DNA of 64,000 bases. Origin: Chryseobacterium nakagawai (lineage in GTDB: Bacteria; Bacteroidota; Bacteroidia; Flavobacteriales; Weeksellaceae). The position numbers were made by a program, and so were the translations under genes. The notes under the pieces are model-generated. The model was not told the DNA's origin. It saw only the letters and a list, made by a program, of their open reading frames with translations, and searched no databases. The stretch lies in assembly GCF_900637665.1 (NCBI RefSeq), contig NZ_LR134386.1:4704501-4768500 (forward strand), read 5' to 3'. Shown here piece after piece: positions 18,204-27,721 of this stretch; the stretch's first letter is position 1; each line of letters starts with the position of its first letter.

Positions 18204-18686
18204 ATGAACTATTCCATCAAAAAAATTAAAATTACTGAAAATTTGCCTATCGTAGATGAATTGGTAGGAGAACTTCATATTTCTGAAAAAGAGATGAATA
18301 ATAACACTGCCGACTGGAGTCAGATCAGGGACAATTATCTCCGGTTTATGGCAGAATGCGAGGAAGAAAATGAGGGTACTTTTCTCATTGCAGAAACTGA
18401 TGGAAAGGTCATAGGTTTCCTGTTTGGATATGTTGATGAAAAAGATGACAGTAATTTTGAACTGGGAGAAGGCGATGATCTCTATGTTTCTGAAGGATAT
18501 GTAAAAAAGGAATACAGAAAGCAAGGTATTTATTCAGCTCTTAATAAAGCATTTGAAGAGATGTATTCTGATCATACCATCCGAAAAATATATCGCTTTA
18601 CACTTTGTAACAATGATACGATGCAGCGTTGGCTGGCTTCGCAGGGGTATCGTCCGGTAAGGATCGTTTATGAAAAATGGCTATAA
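18204..18686 (+). CDS. GNAT family N-acetyltransferase
   Basis: The protein has 160 residues forming a single GNAT domain. The acetyl-CoA-binding motif A is the strand LYVSEGYVKKEYRKQGIYSAL (split as SEGYV and RKQGIYSAL, about 94-115). The end of the fold, LCNNDTMQRWLASQGYRPV, is also typical. It acetylates an unknown amine in the cytosol. The 31-bp gap after the Pls-like synthetase, on the same strand, suggests co-transcription. Modification of the synthetase product or precursor is possible but inferred. Confidence 0.8.
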   Translation: MNYSIKKIKITENLPIVDELVGELHISEKEMNNNTADWSQIRDNYLRFMAECEEENEGTFLIAETDGKVIGFLFGYVDEKDDSNFELGEGDDLYVSEGYVKKEYRKQGIYSALNKAFEEMYSDHTIRKIYRFTLCNNDTMQRWLASQGYRPVRIVYEKWL

Positions 18687-18752
18687 TAAAAGGCTGAAAG
18701 TTGTGCTTTGTAGAAAGTATTGCGGACAATCATATTAAGTGTTATTTAAAAT

Positions 18753-18783
18753 AAAAATCTGGTAGGAAACCTACCAGATTTTT
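18753..18783. terminator. Bidirectional terminator between the GNAT gene and der
   Basis: A perfect 14-bp stem (AAAAATCTGGTAGG and its complement) with an AAA loop has A/T tracts on both sides. It serves the two convergent genes. Confidence 0.85.
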
Positions 18784-18799
18784 TATGAACACTGTTCTT

Positions 18800-20110
18800 T
18801 TATTTTTGTCTGAAATATACTTCAATCGGAACTCCGGTAAAACCAAATTGTTTTCTCAACTGGTTTTCAGTAAATCTCTTGTATGGTTCCTTTACATACT
18901 GCGGCAGGTTGCAGAAAAATACAAACTGCGGTGATGGTGTAGGAAGCTGAACGCAATATTTAATTTTAATATACTTCCCTTTCAATGCAGGTGGTGGTGT
19001 ATTTTCGAAAATAGGAAGCATCACTTCATTCAATTTTGAAGTTTTAATCTTCTTCTTACGGTCTTCATAAACCTCCATTGCTAATTCTACAGCTTTTAAG
19101 ATTCTTTGCTTCGTTAAAGCTGATACGAATAGAATGGGAATATCCTGGAACTGACCAATTTTATCTTTGATTGATTTTTCGAAATCACGCATTGTATTGG
19201 TTTGCTTGTCTTCGATCAAATCCCACTTGTTCACAAGAATAACAATTCCTTTTCTGTTTTTCTGTGCTAATCCGAAGATATTCATATCCTGAGATTCCCA
19301 TCCCTGAGTAGCATCTACCATGATGATAACAACATCAGAATATTCAATAGATCGGATTGACCTCATTACGGAATAGAATTCCAAGTCTTCATTTACTTTA
19401 GACTTTCTTCTCATTCCGGCTGTATCTACCAATACAAACTCGTGACCAAATTTATTATATAAAGTTTGGATACTGTCTCTTGTAGTTCCTGCAATATCGG
19501 TTACAATATTTCTTTCAACATCCAATAAAGCGTTGGTCATTGTAGACTTTCCTACATTTGGACGACCTGCGATCGTGATTTTAGGTAACCCTTCAAAAGG
19601 ATCTTTATATTCTGTAGTTGGGAAATCCTTTACAATATCATCCAATAGATCTCCTGTTCCTGAACCTGTAGCAGAAGAAAGCGTATAGTATTTATCAATT
19701 CCTAATTGGTAGAATTCTGTTGCAGGAAGTTCTTCTTTCGATGAATCTACTTTATTGATAACGATATAAATTGGCTTGTTGGATCTTCTAAGTAGTCTGT
19801 AAATTTCGTAATCAGTATCTGTAAGCCCTTCTTCCACATTCATCATAAAGATAATAGAAGTAGCTTCATCTACTGCTAATTGTACCTGTTTACGGATCTC
19901 TTCTTCGAAGATATCATCGGTGCCTACATCATATCCTCCGGTATCAATTACCGTAAAGTCTACTCCATTCCAGTCAGATTTTCCGTAGTGACGGTCTCTG
20001 GTTACACCGGCTGTAGAATCTACAATAGCCTCTCTTCTCTCTAATAAACGGTTAAAAAGCGTGGATTTCCCTACATTGGGACGTCCAACGATTGCGACAA
20101 TATTTGACAT
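18800..20110 (-). CDS. der: Ribosome biogenesis GTPase Der (EngA)
   Basis: Der is an essential tandem GTPase for 50S subunit assembly. The protein has 436 residues, the full family length. Two G domains are present, each with GRPNVGKST (8-16 and near 181), a DTxG motif (DTGG and DTAGMRR) and an NKxD motif (NKVD and NKWD). A C-terminal KH-like domain follows (KIKYCVQLP, and the FRQK end). It appears monocistronic. Confidence 0.97.
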   Translation of the reverse strand: MSNIVAIVGRPNVGKSTLFNRLLERREAIVDSTAGVTRDRHYGKSDWNGVDFTVIDTGGYDVGTDDIFEEEIRKQVQLAVDEATSIIFMMNVEEGLTDTDYEIYRLLRRSNKPIYIVINKVDSSKEELPATEFYQLGIDKYYTLSSATGSGTGDLLDDIVKDFPTTEYKDPFEGLPKITIAGRPNVGKSTMTNALLDVERNIVTDIAGTTRDSIQTLYNKFGHEFVLVDTAGMRRKSKVNEDLEFYSVMRSIRSIEYSDVVIIMVDATQGWESQDMNIFGLAQKNRKGIVILVNKWDLIEDKQTNTMRDFEKSIKDKIGQFQDIPILFVSALTKQRILKAVELAMEVYEDRKKKIKTSKLNEVMLPIFENTPPPALKGKYIKIKYCVQLPTPSPQFVFFCNLPQYVKEPYKRFTENQLRKQFGFTGVPIEVYFRQK

Positions 20111-20367
20111 AAAAAATGTTTAATAATCCTTTTGCTGCGCTAAGGATAAGTTATTAATGGGTTACTCCAACTTTTGGAGCCCAATTTTTTGCAAAGATAA
20201 GATTTTATTATTTAGTATTAGAAACCTTCCTGATTCTGTAAAATTTCCACAAAAAATAATTCTTTGGCTATCAACGAATAAGCCTGCTACTCCCCTATTA
20301 TGTTCATAATTTTTTAATTTTGATTTTCGTATTTAAAATAAATTCTATAATTTCGCAGCATCGAAAC

Positions 20368-20438
20368 AGACCTATAGTGTAACGGTAGCACTCCGGTTTT
20401 TGGTACCGTCAGTCGGGGTTCGAATCCCTGTGGGTCTA
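20368..20438 (+). tRNA. tRNA-Gln (anticodon TTG)
   Basis: The cloverleaf folds by eye. The acceptor stem is AGACCTA with TGGGTCT (one G-T pair), and the D stem is GTGT with GCAC. The anticodon stem CCGGT/ACCGT encloses the loop TTTTGGT, with anticodon TTG at 20400-20402. The T stem is CGGGG/CCCTG with loop TTCGAAT. The discriminator base is A at 20438. The 3' CCA is not encoded. Confidence 0.95.
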
Positions 20439-20439
20439 C

Positions 20440-20476
20440 AAACCATCCTTTTTTAAGGATGGTTTTTGTTTTTTAT
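20440..20476 (+). terminator. Rho-independent terminator after tRNA-Gln
   Basis: An 11-bp stem (AAACCATCCTT/AAGGATGGTTT) with a TTTT loop is followed by a T-rich run. It starts two bases after the tRNA. Confidence 0.85.
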
Positions 20477-20559
20477 AGATTTAAAAAAATTACAAAGCCC
20501 AATCTGGTTATATTAATTTTTATATTAGTGTTGTTTCTAAATTGAAAAATGAATAAAAA

Positions 20560-20583
20560 AGCACCTACATTTCTGTAAGTGCT
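20560..20583 (-). terminator. Terminator of the RHS operon
   Basis: On the minus strand the stem AGCACTTACA pairs with TGTAGGTGCT around a GAAA loop, followed by TTTTTTA. It lies 33 bp beyond the stop of the small lipoprotein gene, so the operon ends there. Confidence 0.8.
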
Positions 20584-20615
20584 TCGTTACTGTTATTTTA
20601 CTAAAATATTAAATG

Positions 20616-21047
20616 CTAATTTCCATCATAGGTTATTACCCAATTCATATTTTTCAAATCCTGTAATGTAAGATCGTATCGTTTCAAAACAAGATTATTT
20701 GCTTTAACATAATCCCATCCCTTCGTCTCTAAAGTAGATCCATCAAAAACGTAGACCATCATAACACCGGATGGTATTAAAGAATGATACAGATTTTCAT
20801 ACGATGTTTTGGATGATAATACATTTTGGGTGGCCTGATTTGCTTCAACCTTATTATATCCTCCCAGTTTAGGATCGGGACTTTGCTTATAAACGTCTGT
20901 ATCAGGATATTCATAGGAACTTAATACATACAAAGTTTTATGAGTTTTGTTTACAAACGTTATTACCTGGTGGCTATTTTCAGTGTTGCTGTATACACAA
21001 GAAACAAGCATCATCATTGTACTTAGCAGAAGAATAACATTTTTCAT
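20616..21047 (-). CDS. Small lipoprotein after the RHS gene; candidate immunity protein
   Basis: The protein has 143 residues. A lipoprotein signal ends in the lipobox LVSC (Cys17), so the mature protein is probably membrane-anchored and exposed to the periplasm. I do not recognise the mature domain, which is predicted mainly beta. The gene begins 8 bp after the stop of the 2055-residue RHS protein and is the last gene before a strong terminator. In polymorphic toxin loci this position usually belongs to the immunity gene. That role is inferred from position only; it may instead be an accessory lipoprotein. Confidence 0.6.
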   Translation of the reverse strand: MKNVILLLSTMMMLVSCVYSNTENSHQVITFVNKTHKTLYVLSSYEYPDTDVYKQSPDPKLGGYNKVEANQATQNVLSSKTSYENLYHSLIPSGVMMVYVFDGSTLETKGWDYVKANNLVLKRYDLTLQDLKNMNWVITYDGN

Positions 21048-21055
21048 AAAGTTTA

Positions 21056-24000
21056 TTATTTATTAATAAAATAATTAGAAATTCCTGAAATCGCATACCC
21101 TGAAGTTGCAAATAATACAGCATCATACCACTTCAGATGAGTAAGATTATTGGACAGGGCCATTTGATTTGCAATATCGTTATACGATTTAGTCCAATCA
21201 TATCCTACGATTACATTTCTTCTATCCCAGCCGTTATAATTCTCAACATGCTTATTAAAATAGGTAAAAGCCCTTGAATTCGCATCCTGCTCTGCAAAGT
21301 GTAAAGTATGATTATTTTTGCTTAATGTATCAAAAAAGCTTGGTATCGCAAACTTTTGCATATAGAACAGACCAAATTTCTGGCTTTGTAAATAATGACC
21401 ATACTCATGCTGGAATAAACTATTGTTGGGATCTGCCTGTAAACCTCTATCACCAATTATAAAGTTTCCAAGTGTAAACCCACCCCAATTTGGTTTATAA
21501 GATTCTACTGCTGTTGCACCATCATAGTAAGTAACACTTTTTACTCCTCCGAAGAGATTATAGAATCCTGAGGAAAGGTATCCCAACATTGACTGATCAG
21601 ACTCCCATGTAAATCTGCTCAGGATCTGTCCGAAATTACCTTTAAATAGGCCCATATCAATTTTCCAGGCTTTTGAAGTTCTACTGTAGTCATAATCACT
21701 AAAATTGACACCATGAGTGAAAATATTTTTAAATGTATCAAAAATAGCAGTAATAAATGAAAACAGTTCTCCACTTGGATCTGTATATGCTAACGGATTA
21801 TTCAGTACATATCCATATCGATTATAATTCTGGGTATTAAAAGGATCCTGAATATAGTTATCTACAGAAAGGAAAGTGTGCAGTCTAGGATCGTACATTC
21901 TTCCATTCATATGTATCAACCCAACCTGAAAGAAATGCTCATGTCCTGTATAACCACGCTCAATCATTAAATCAGGAGCTACTTTGTTTAAATTAATTAT
22001 CTTTCCGTTCTTTTCTAAATACACAAGATTTCCCCATGGATCAAAATGTCTTCGTTCTTCAACATTACCCTTTTGATCTGAAATTGCTAAAATGGTCGAC
22101 TGGTAATCTCTATGAAGATAATGTATTCCTTCACTCAATACATCCATATTAACATTAAAATCTTTGATATAAACAGCTGGAGCAGTGTAAGGATCATAAG
22201 CAATATAAGTGATAATCCGGGTCCCCAATGCATTAACATTTGGCTTTCCTAAATAATTATAATTAATGATCTCAACAGAGCTATCATCAGAATAGATTTT
22301 TCCTTTTCCATATACAGAAAAATCAGTATAAAAATCTTGATCTGCAGCCGATCTCTTTTGATGAATATTATAATTAAAGTGAGCCATTTCGTATCCTTCC
22401 TGTTTTATTACAGTCGGCATTCTGTACGAATTATATTCGACCTCCTGCAGAGTGTTTACACTGTAATATGAATCACCAACAGGATTCAGATTAATGGTTT
22501 CTTTTTTATATCTGTTAACGCCATCGTATTTGTAGTCGCCCACATTGCTATTGTTGTCTATTCTTCCGTAGGCATCATAGGTCTGTGATTGCGATCCGTT
22601 GGGATTAGTCCAAGCTACAAGTCTTTGTTGATTATCATATTCGAAATTTTCTAACCATCCTCCCTGAATTACTGTATTGTTTCTGTTTTGCAAAGTACCG
22701 GTCATAGCAGAAAAATTATAAATATTCTCAATAATATTTGCACTGGTGCTATTATAGTGTTTTATAGAATGAAGATAAAAATTACCATCATATTCATTAT
22801 TTATTTCTGTTCCATTACCCAACTGAGCATTTAAAGCGTCTTCTTTTTCATTTGTTTTGTTAAGCTGCCATATTAATTTATCTCCATCATCTGTAATTCT
22901 ATATAAAACTCCACAAGATGCATAAAAATTCTTATGCTTAAATTCGCTGGATACAGAATTAACCAGGGTCTGAGTAAATTCTTCGCTTATTCTTCCAAAA
23001 TTATCATATGAATAATTTTTCTTAAATGTCGCAAAACCGTTGTCTTCTTCTTTTTCTGCAAACCTATAGTAATTATCATATTGGTAATTGAATGTGTTTG
23101 GAATACCATTTGAAGTTCCCAGCTCGGACTCTAAAAGCCCTAACGAATTGTAATTATAATCTGTTTCTATATCTGTAGCATCCCCTTCAATTTTCTTATG
23201 AACAAGCCTTCCAAACTGATCATAAGTGAAAAATGTTTTTCCTTTAGGATTTTCTTCTTTTAAAAGTTGTCCTAAAATATCATATTCATAAGTATAATAC
23301 CCCCCTACAGCCGGATCATACATTTTTGTTTTTCTTCCCCATCCATCCTGTTCAAATTTTATGACATATCCGCCATAATCTGAATTTTTTAATGCTCCAT
23401 TGGCAAAATATGAATAATTAACCGTTCCGCCATTATCACTGGATTTGATCTTATTTCCCCAGGCGTCACTTGTTGTGGTCTGTGTTTTTGTTCCTTCAAC
23501 TACTGTAACATTTAAGCCATTATAGCTAGTGGTTATTATCTTCCCTGTTGGGAAAATCATTTTTTTGATTCTATTATATTCATCAAATTCACTCACCATC
23601 CATTGAGATGGTGTTACGGTAGAAAAATATGGATTACTAACTCTATATGGTTTATCAAAAATGTTATAGTCTGTCCGTATGTCAATCCACTTATTATTTA
23701 AACTCAACTTTCTTTCCACTCGTTTTCTTCCCCATACATCATTATAGGTTTCACTAGTTGCACCAGTAGGTTCAGTAACTTTAATTTTTATTCCATTAGT
23801 AAAATCCCCGGATGTGATCCAGTCATAAGTAAAGTTGGTTTCGTTATTATAAATATCTCTTTCTTTTATTTTCTTTTGCCAACCATCATGCTCATAAGAT
23901 ACTGTCTGATTAAGATGATTGGTTTTCGATAGTAAAAATCCGAAAGCAGAATTATAGTTGAATTTATCTTCAAAACCTAAAATATTGGTAGACTTTACGA

Positions 24001-27000
24001 TGAATCGTCCAGAGGCATCATACTGCATTTTTTCAACTCTCGCAGTCATATTAGGTGCAGACATTGTTTTCTGAATTAAATTTCCATAATTATCATATTG
24101 ATAATCTTCTGTTATAAAATCTGTAGCATTTCCTTTTTTCTTGAATTGAGAAACCAGATTATTAGCATAAGAAAGCAATTGCTCGGTTGAAAATGTTTCA
24201 GAGCCTAACGTTTGAGTTTCTGTCTTTTTAGTTTGTCTTCCAATAAAATACTGGTTTGAGATTCCTAATGGGTTATTATCAAATTCAAGAAGGGTTGTTT
24301 TTTCGCCACCTGGAGCGACATCTCTGGTCTTTGTAGCGTTATTATAAACATCATAGACATCAAAATATGTATACTTTGTAACTCCTGTCAGATTGTCAAT
24401 CTGCTGTATCTCTGTTGGTAAATTGACAAATACTTTGTTAGATAGCAATGTTGAAGAAAATGTCTTCCGTGTTTTTGTTACAAAACTTGCTGGAGAATCA
24501 AAATTAGGACTTCCATTAATAAGATAAGATTCAATATTAGCTCCACGTTTTTGAGGGCTTTGTTTTGACACGGTCCACAATTTCTGAGTTACCGTTCCTC
24601 CATACACAGATGAAGTAGCAACTCCTTTAAATCCTAAAAAGCCAATTCCTTCAAAATTTACAACCGCTCCTTTGTACTTATAATCCTGAATTTTGCTTTC
24701 CCCATTGAAACTTTTCGTAACCTGTGCTACCAATTGGGTAGAAAGGGAGTTATTGATGTTGGCATAAGGATAAAGTTCTTCCTGATCTTCTGCATATACT
24801 CCGTTTCCATTATCCAGAAGGGGACTGTAGTTTATTGTCGTTAGGATATCATTTTCTTTTATCCTCTTTAAAGCAACATCTACCCTGTTATCTTTTTTGA
24901 AAGACACATATTTAATTTTATCTCCTCCAAAGAAAGCATAATCTAAGTTCTGATTGGTAGCAGTCGGATTATTTAAAAAGATCGGAGTTCCTTTATTGGT
25001 AGCTCCTCCATTTGTAAAGTTATTTTGCCAGTTATCAATATAAGCGGAGAATGCAGGAAACCCGTTTGCATCATTACCCATATTATATCTGATACTTCCT
25101 TTATCTCTCACGGTAAAATTATCTCCATACTGATTGTAAGGATAATTCCATTGTCCTCCCTGTGGATAATTATAAGGAGTAAGCACATCATGTACAATAG
25201 CATCTGCTTTACCATCGCCATTAATATCTGAAAATATATAATAAAATGCCTGCTGCATATAACCACATAACTGACCTCCGGATCCATTTGGATAACATGT
25301 ATTGATAACCTGAGGAGCATAGTAGGTAATTCCTGTATTAATATATCCAGGCTGGAAAGTTTTTCCGTTGGAAACCAAAATGATCCAATTTGAGCTTCCG
25401 TTAGCATCAGGAGTAATTAAGTCCGTTTTACCATCACCATTAAAATCAGTTAAGTAAATAGGCTTACTTAGTGTATAGAAAGAATTACTGGTTTCATGCA
25501 GCAAAGTAAAACTATTGTTTTCAAAACTGAAAACAGAAATTTTCAAATTGTTCACTACATAAAGATCAGATTTCCCATCCCCATTAAAATCAGCAACATA
25601 CAACCTAGATGAAGAAGTAATTATATTATTTGATCCGATAAATAATGGATCTTGAGTGCCTGTATTATTAGCATCAGATTTAAGGAAATAAAAATTAGAA
25701 ATATTATTATAATTATTCTGTGTACAACACGGATTGCTTCCATCTCCGGGATCAATAACCGGTCCGTTGCCACAGTTACTCGTTGTATAAGAAGTATAAT
25801 AAGGAAAAGATATCGCTAAGATATCAGATACCCCATCGCCATCAAAATCTCCTGAAATATATTTTTTCGGAATTCGCGAATAGGTAGGATTATCCATGAA
25901 GCATCCATAATTTTCCGCAGTCGGAAAAGTATAAGAATTTGAGAATGTTAAATCTAAAGAATTATATGTTGTATTAGAAATATAGTTATTAACCTTAACA
26001 ATCTCATCAGGTAACATCATAGATCCATTGCTGCTAACAGTTGACAATGCATCAAGACCGTAGAATTTATTATTAGCCAAAACAAGTTTTGTTGAGAAAA
26101 TATCAGTGAATTTTTCAACATTTATTAAACTACCCGAAATGTTTGACGAAGAATTTAATAAAGTACTCGAATTAAATCGATACAATTTATCTTTAGACCC
26201 TGGATAGGTCATAAAATCAAGGGCACCATCTTTATCAAAATAGCCAGAAACATAGTTCCAGCTTGAATTGTCAAAAGCAGGAGATACATTTGTCACTGTT
26301 CTGGAATTATTAGTAAGCCCATTGACTGTTGTATCATATTCAAAAATAATAGGAACAACAGATTCCCCTGCTGAATTAAATTCTTTAATCTGTGTTAACC
26401 TTTCGTAATTTAGAGAGGTTACATCATAAGTCAATCCATATTTTCTATATAATTGACCGTTACCCTTAACCTCAATTCTTTCCAATTTTTTAGTTAAGTA
26501 GACAAATTTTGAATCATATACATAATTCTGCTCATTGCGGGAACTATTCTGATAATAAAAATTGATTTCGTTAACTGGAGTATATTGCCCTACAGACGGA
26601 TTTCCTCCATATTTAACAGTTGATAAATAAATGGTATTCGCTCCTTCCTTACTATAACCATATTCAATTCTGTTATACTTAACATCATCAATCTGGCTGA
26701 TCTTCCATTCGAATGAATTTTTGGAATTCGCATCATTTCCATAAATAGCAACATTTCCATTTGGATAATAAACAATAAAATAGGAAGGTCCATCAGGAGT
26801 AGCGCCTTTGGAAACAATTTTCAAATTTGAATAATTTTCTGTTTGATATTCAGCATTATCTCCCCCATAAGTTCCTGTCTTTAAAATAAGTCTTTGACCA
26901 TCCAAAGCAAATCTATCATTGCCATCATAGTCAATAGGATCAATAACTCCGTCATGAAATTTTGTTGAGGATACTCTTGTAATAGAAGATATACCTTGAA

Positions 27001-27223
27001 TATTCCAGCCCCAGCCTGCAACCCCGTTGCCCGACTGATTTGAATAATCCAATGAGATGCTTGGCACCATGTCCTTTATGCCCGGTAAATTTTTAATAGG
27101 GACAGAATAGCTTGCCCCTCCGGCCAACGAAACTGAAAAGTTGCCATCTGTTTTTCCAACGCTTTGTGATCTCAGAAGCGAAGTAAGAAATAAAAATATT
27201 AAGAAAACAAATCTTCTTTTCAT
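21056..27223 (-). CDS. Secreted SpvB/RHS-repeat protein with C-terminal HEYGH metallopeptidase-like domain (candidate polymorphic toxin)
   Basis: The protein has 2055 residues. A signal peptide (1-19) is followed by an SpvB/TcB-like N-terminal region (LDYSNQSGNGVAGWGWNI). Four FG-GAP/VCBS calcium-binding-like repeats follow (DFDGDGVSD near 458, then NGDGKSD, NGDGKTD and NGDGKAD up to about 670). A long run of YD/RHS repeats ends in the RHS core end, YGYVLNNPLAYTDPSGE, at about 1819. The remaining 236 residues are a separate tip domain with HEYGH (H1939, E1940, H1943) and EQDAN (E1978), a gluzincin-like zinc site. RHS shells enclose toxic C-termini in Tc and polymorphic toxins. It shares an operon with a T9SS-tail protein (6-bp gap) and a lipoprotein (8-bp gap). 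Toxin activity is inferred. Confidence 0.82.
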   Translation of the reverse strand: MKRRFVFLIFLFLTSLLRSQSVGKTDGNFSVSLAGGASYSVPIKNLPGIKDMVPSISLDYSNQSGNGVAGWGWNIQGISSITRVSSTKFHDGVIDPIDYDGNDRFALDGQRLILKTGTYGGDNAEYQTENYSNLKIVSKGATPDGPSYFIVYYPNGNVAIYGNDANSKNSFEWKISQIDDVKYNRIEYGYSKEGANTIYLSTVKYGGNPSVGQYTPVNEINFYYQNSSRNEQNYVYDSKFVYLTKKLERIEVKGNGQLYRKYGLTYDVTSLNYERLTQIKEFNSAGESVVPIIFEYDTTVNGLTNNSRTVTNVSPAFDNSSWNYVSGYFDKDGALDFMTYPGSKDKLYRFNSSTLLNSSSNISGSLINVEKFTDIFSTKLVLANNKFYGLDALSTVSSNGSMMLPDEIVKVNNYISNTTYNSLDLTFSNSYTFPTAENYGCFMDNPTYSRIPKKYISGDFDGDGVSDILAISFPYYTSYTTSNCGNGPVIDPGDGSNPCCTQNNYNNISNFYFLKSDANNTGTQDPLFIGSNNIITSSSRLYVADFNGDGKSDLYVVNNLKISVFSFENNSFTLLHETSNSFYTLSKPIYLTDFNGDGKTDLITPDANGSSNWIILVSNGKTFQPGYINTGITYYAPQVINTCYPNGSGGQLCGYMQQAFYYIFSDINGDGKADAIVHDVLTPYNYPQGGQWNYPYNQYGDNFTVRDKGSIRYNMGNDANGFPAFSAYIDNWQNNFTNGGATNKGTPIFLNNPTATNQNLDYAFFGGDKIKYVSFKKDNRVDVALKRIKENDILTTINYSPLLDNGNGVYAEDQEELYPYANINNSLSTQLVAQVTKSFNGESKIQDYKYKGAVVNFEGIGFLGFKGVATSSVYGGTVTQKLWTVSKQSPQKRGANIESYLINGSPNFDSPASFVTKTRKTFSSTLLSNKVFVNLPTEIQQIDNLTGVTKYTYFDVYDVYNNATKTRDVAPGGEKTTLLEFDNNPLGISNQYFIGRQTKKTETQTLGSETFSTEQLLSYANNLVSQFKKKGNATDFITEDYQYDNYGNLIQKTMSAPNMTARVEKMQYDASGRFIVKSTNILGFEDKFNYNSAFGFLLSKTNHLNQTVSYEHDGWQKKIKERDIYNNETNFTYDWITSGDFTNGIKIKVTEPTGATSETYNDVWGRKRVERKLSLNNKWIDIRTDYNIFDKPYRVSNPYFSTVTPSQWMVSEFDEYNRIKKMIFPTGKIITTSYNGLNVTVVEGTKTQTTTSDAWGNKIKSSDNGGTVNYSYFANGALKNSDYGGYVIKFEQDGWGRKTKMYDPAVGGYYTYEYDILGQLLKEENPKGKTFFTYDQFGRLVHKKIEGDATDIETDYNYNSLGLLESELGTSNGIPNTFNYQYDNYYRFAEKEEDNGFATFKKNYSYDNFGRISEEFTQTLVNSVSSEFKHKNFYASCGVLYRITDDGDKLIWQLNKTNEKEDALNAQLGNGTEINNEYDGNFYLHSIKHYNSTSANIIENIYNFSAMTGTLQNRNNTVIQGGWLENFEYDNQQRLVAWTNPNGSQSQTYDAYGRIDNNSNVGDYKYDGVNRYKKETINLNPVGDSYYSVNTLQEVEYNSYRMPTVIKQEGYEMAHFNYNIHQKRSAADQDFYTDFSVYGKGKIYSDDSSVEIINYNYLGKPNVNALGTRIITYIAYDPYTAPAVYIKDFNVNMDVLSEGIHYLHRDYQSTILAISDQKGNVEERRHFDPWGNLVYLEKNGKIINLNKVAPDLMIERGYTGHEHFFQVGLIHMNGRMYDPRLHTFLSVDNYIQDPFNTQNYNRYGYVLNNPLAYTDPSGELFSFITAIFDTFKNIFTHGVNFSDYDYSRTSKAWKIDMGLFKGNFGQILSRFTWESDQSMLGYLSSGFYNLFGGVKSVTYYDGATAVESYKPNWGGFTLGNFIIGDRGLQADPNNSLFQHEYGHYLQSQKFGLFYMQKFAIPSFFDTLSKNNHTLHFAEQDANSRAFTYFNKHVENYNGWDRRNVIVGYDWTKSYNDIANQMALSNNLTHLKWYDAVLFATSGYAISGISNYFINK

Positions 27224-27229
27224 ATTGTA

Positions 27230-27667
27230 TTAGTTTTTTAATATTTTATAAGTTAACTTTTCTCCGTTTGTCAGATGAAATACGACAACATACATTCCTA
27301 TAGGCTCTTTTGACAAATCAATCATCGCCTTCATCTCACCCCTTTTAAATTCTAAAGGTCTGATTTGTGTAAAATTATACGCAACATATTCTATCTTTTG
27401 AATTAACAGATCTGTCTCTTCAGACCAAATAAGCGTTACTTTATCCCTCGTAGGATTGGGATATATTTTAATTTCTGATGGCTTTTTAGGAACTTCTGCA
27501 ATAGAACTGTTTTTAATTGCCGAGGACTTTGCTACGTGAGTACATCCATCACAGTATTTTCTGACGACCTGATTCCCTCCTGAATCATATTTGAATGTTA
27601 AAGTTTGAGAATAGGAAAACTGAAATGCCAGAACAGTAAAACTGATCAAAAATTTAGTTTTTTTCAT
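27230..27667 (-). CDS. Small secreted protein with T9SS type A sorting domain, first gene of the RHS operon
   Basis: The protein has 145 residues from the ATG at 27667. A signal peptide ends near YSQ. A short Cys-containing stretch follows (YDSGGNQVVRKYCDGC), then a T9SS type A C-terminal sorting domain beginning KIYPNPTRDKVTL and ending YKILKN. Almost the whole mature protein is therefore a sorting tail. The frame is open to 27703, but the promoter (-7 box 27692-27699) lies inside that extension. The stop is 6 bp before the RHS start. It may help export or surface-anchor the RHS protein, which has no sorting tail of its own; this is inferred. Confidence 0.78.
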   Translation of the reverse strand: MKKTKFLISFTVLAFQFSYSQTLTFKYDSGGNQVVRKYCDGCTHVAKSSAIKNSSIAEVPKKPSEIKIYPNPTRDKVTLIWSEETDLLIQKIEYVAYNFTQIRPLEFKRGEMKAMIDLSKEPIGMYVVVFHLTNGEKLTYKILKN

Positions 27668-27691
27668 GATTATTAGTATTATGGTTAATCC

Positions 27692-27721
27692 CAAAATTAA
27701 CAAATATTATGAATCAAACAA
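27692..27721 (-). promoter_or_regulatory. Promoter of the T9SS-RHS-lipoprotein operon
   Basis: On the minus strand TTG (27721-27719), 19 bases and TAATTTTG (27699-27692) form a full-consensus Bacteroidota promoter, 25 bp upstream of the ATG at 27667. Confidence 0.65.
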
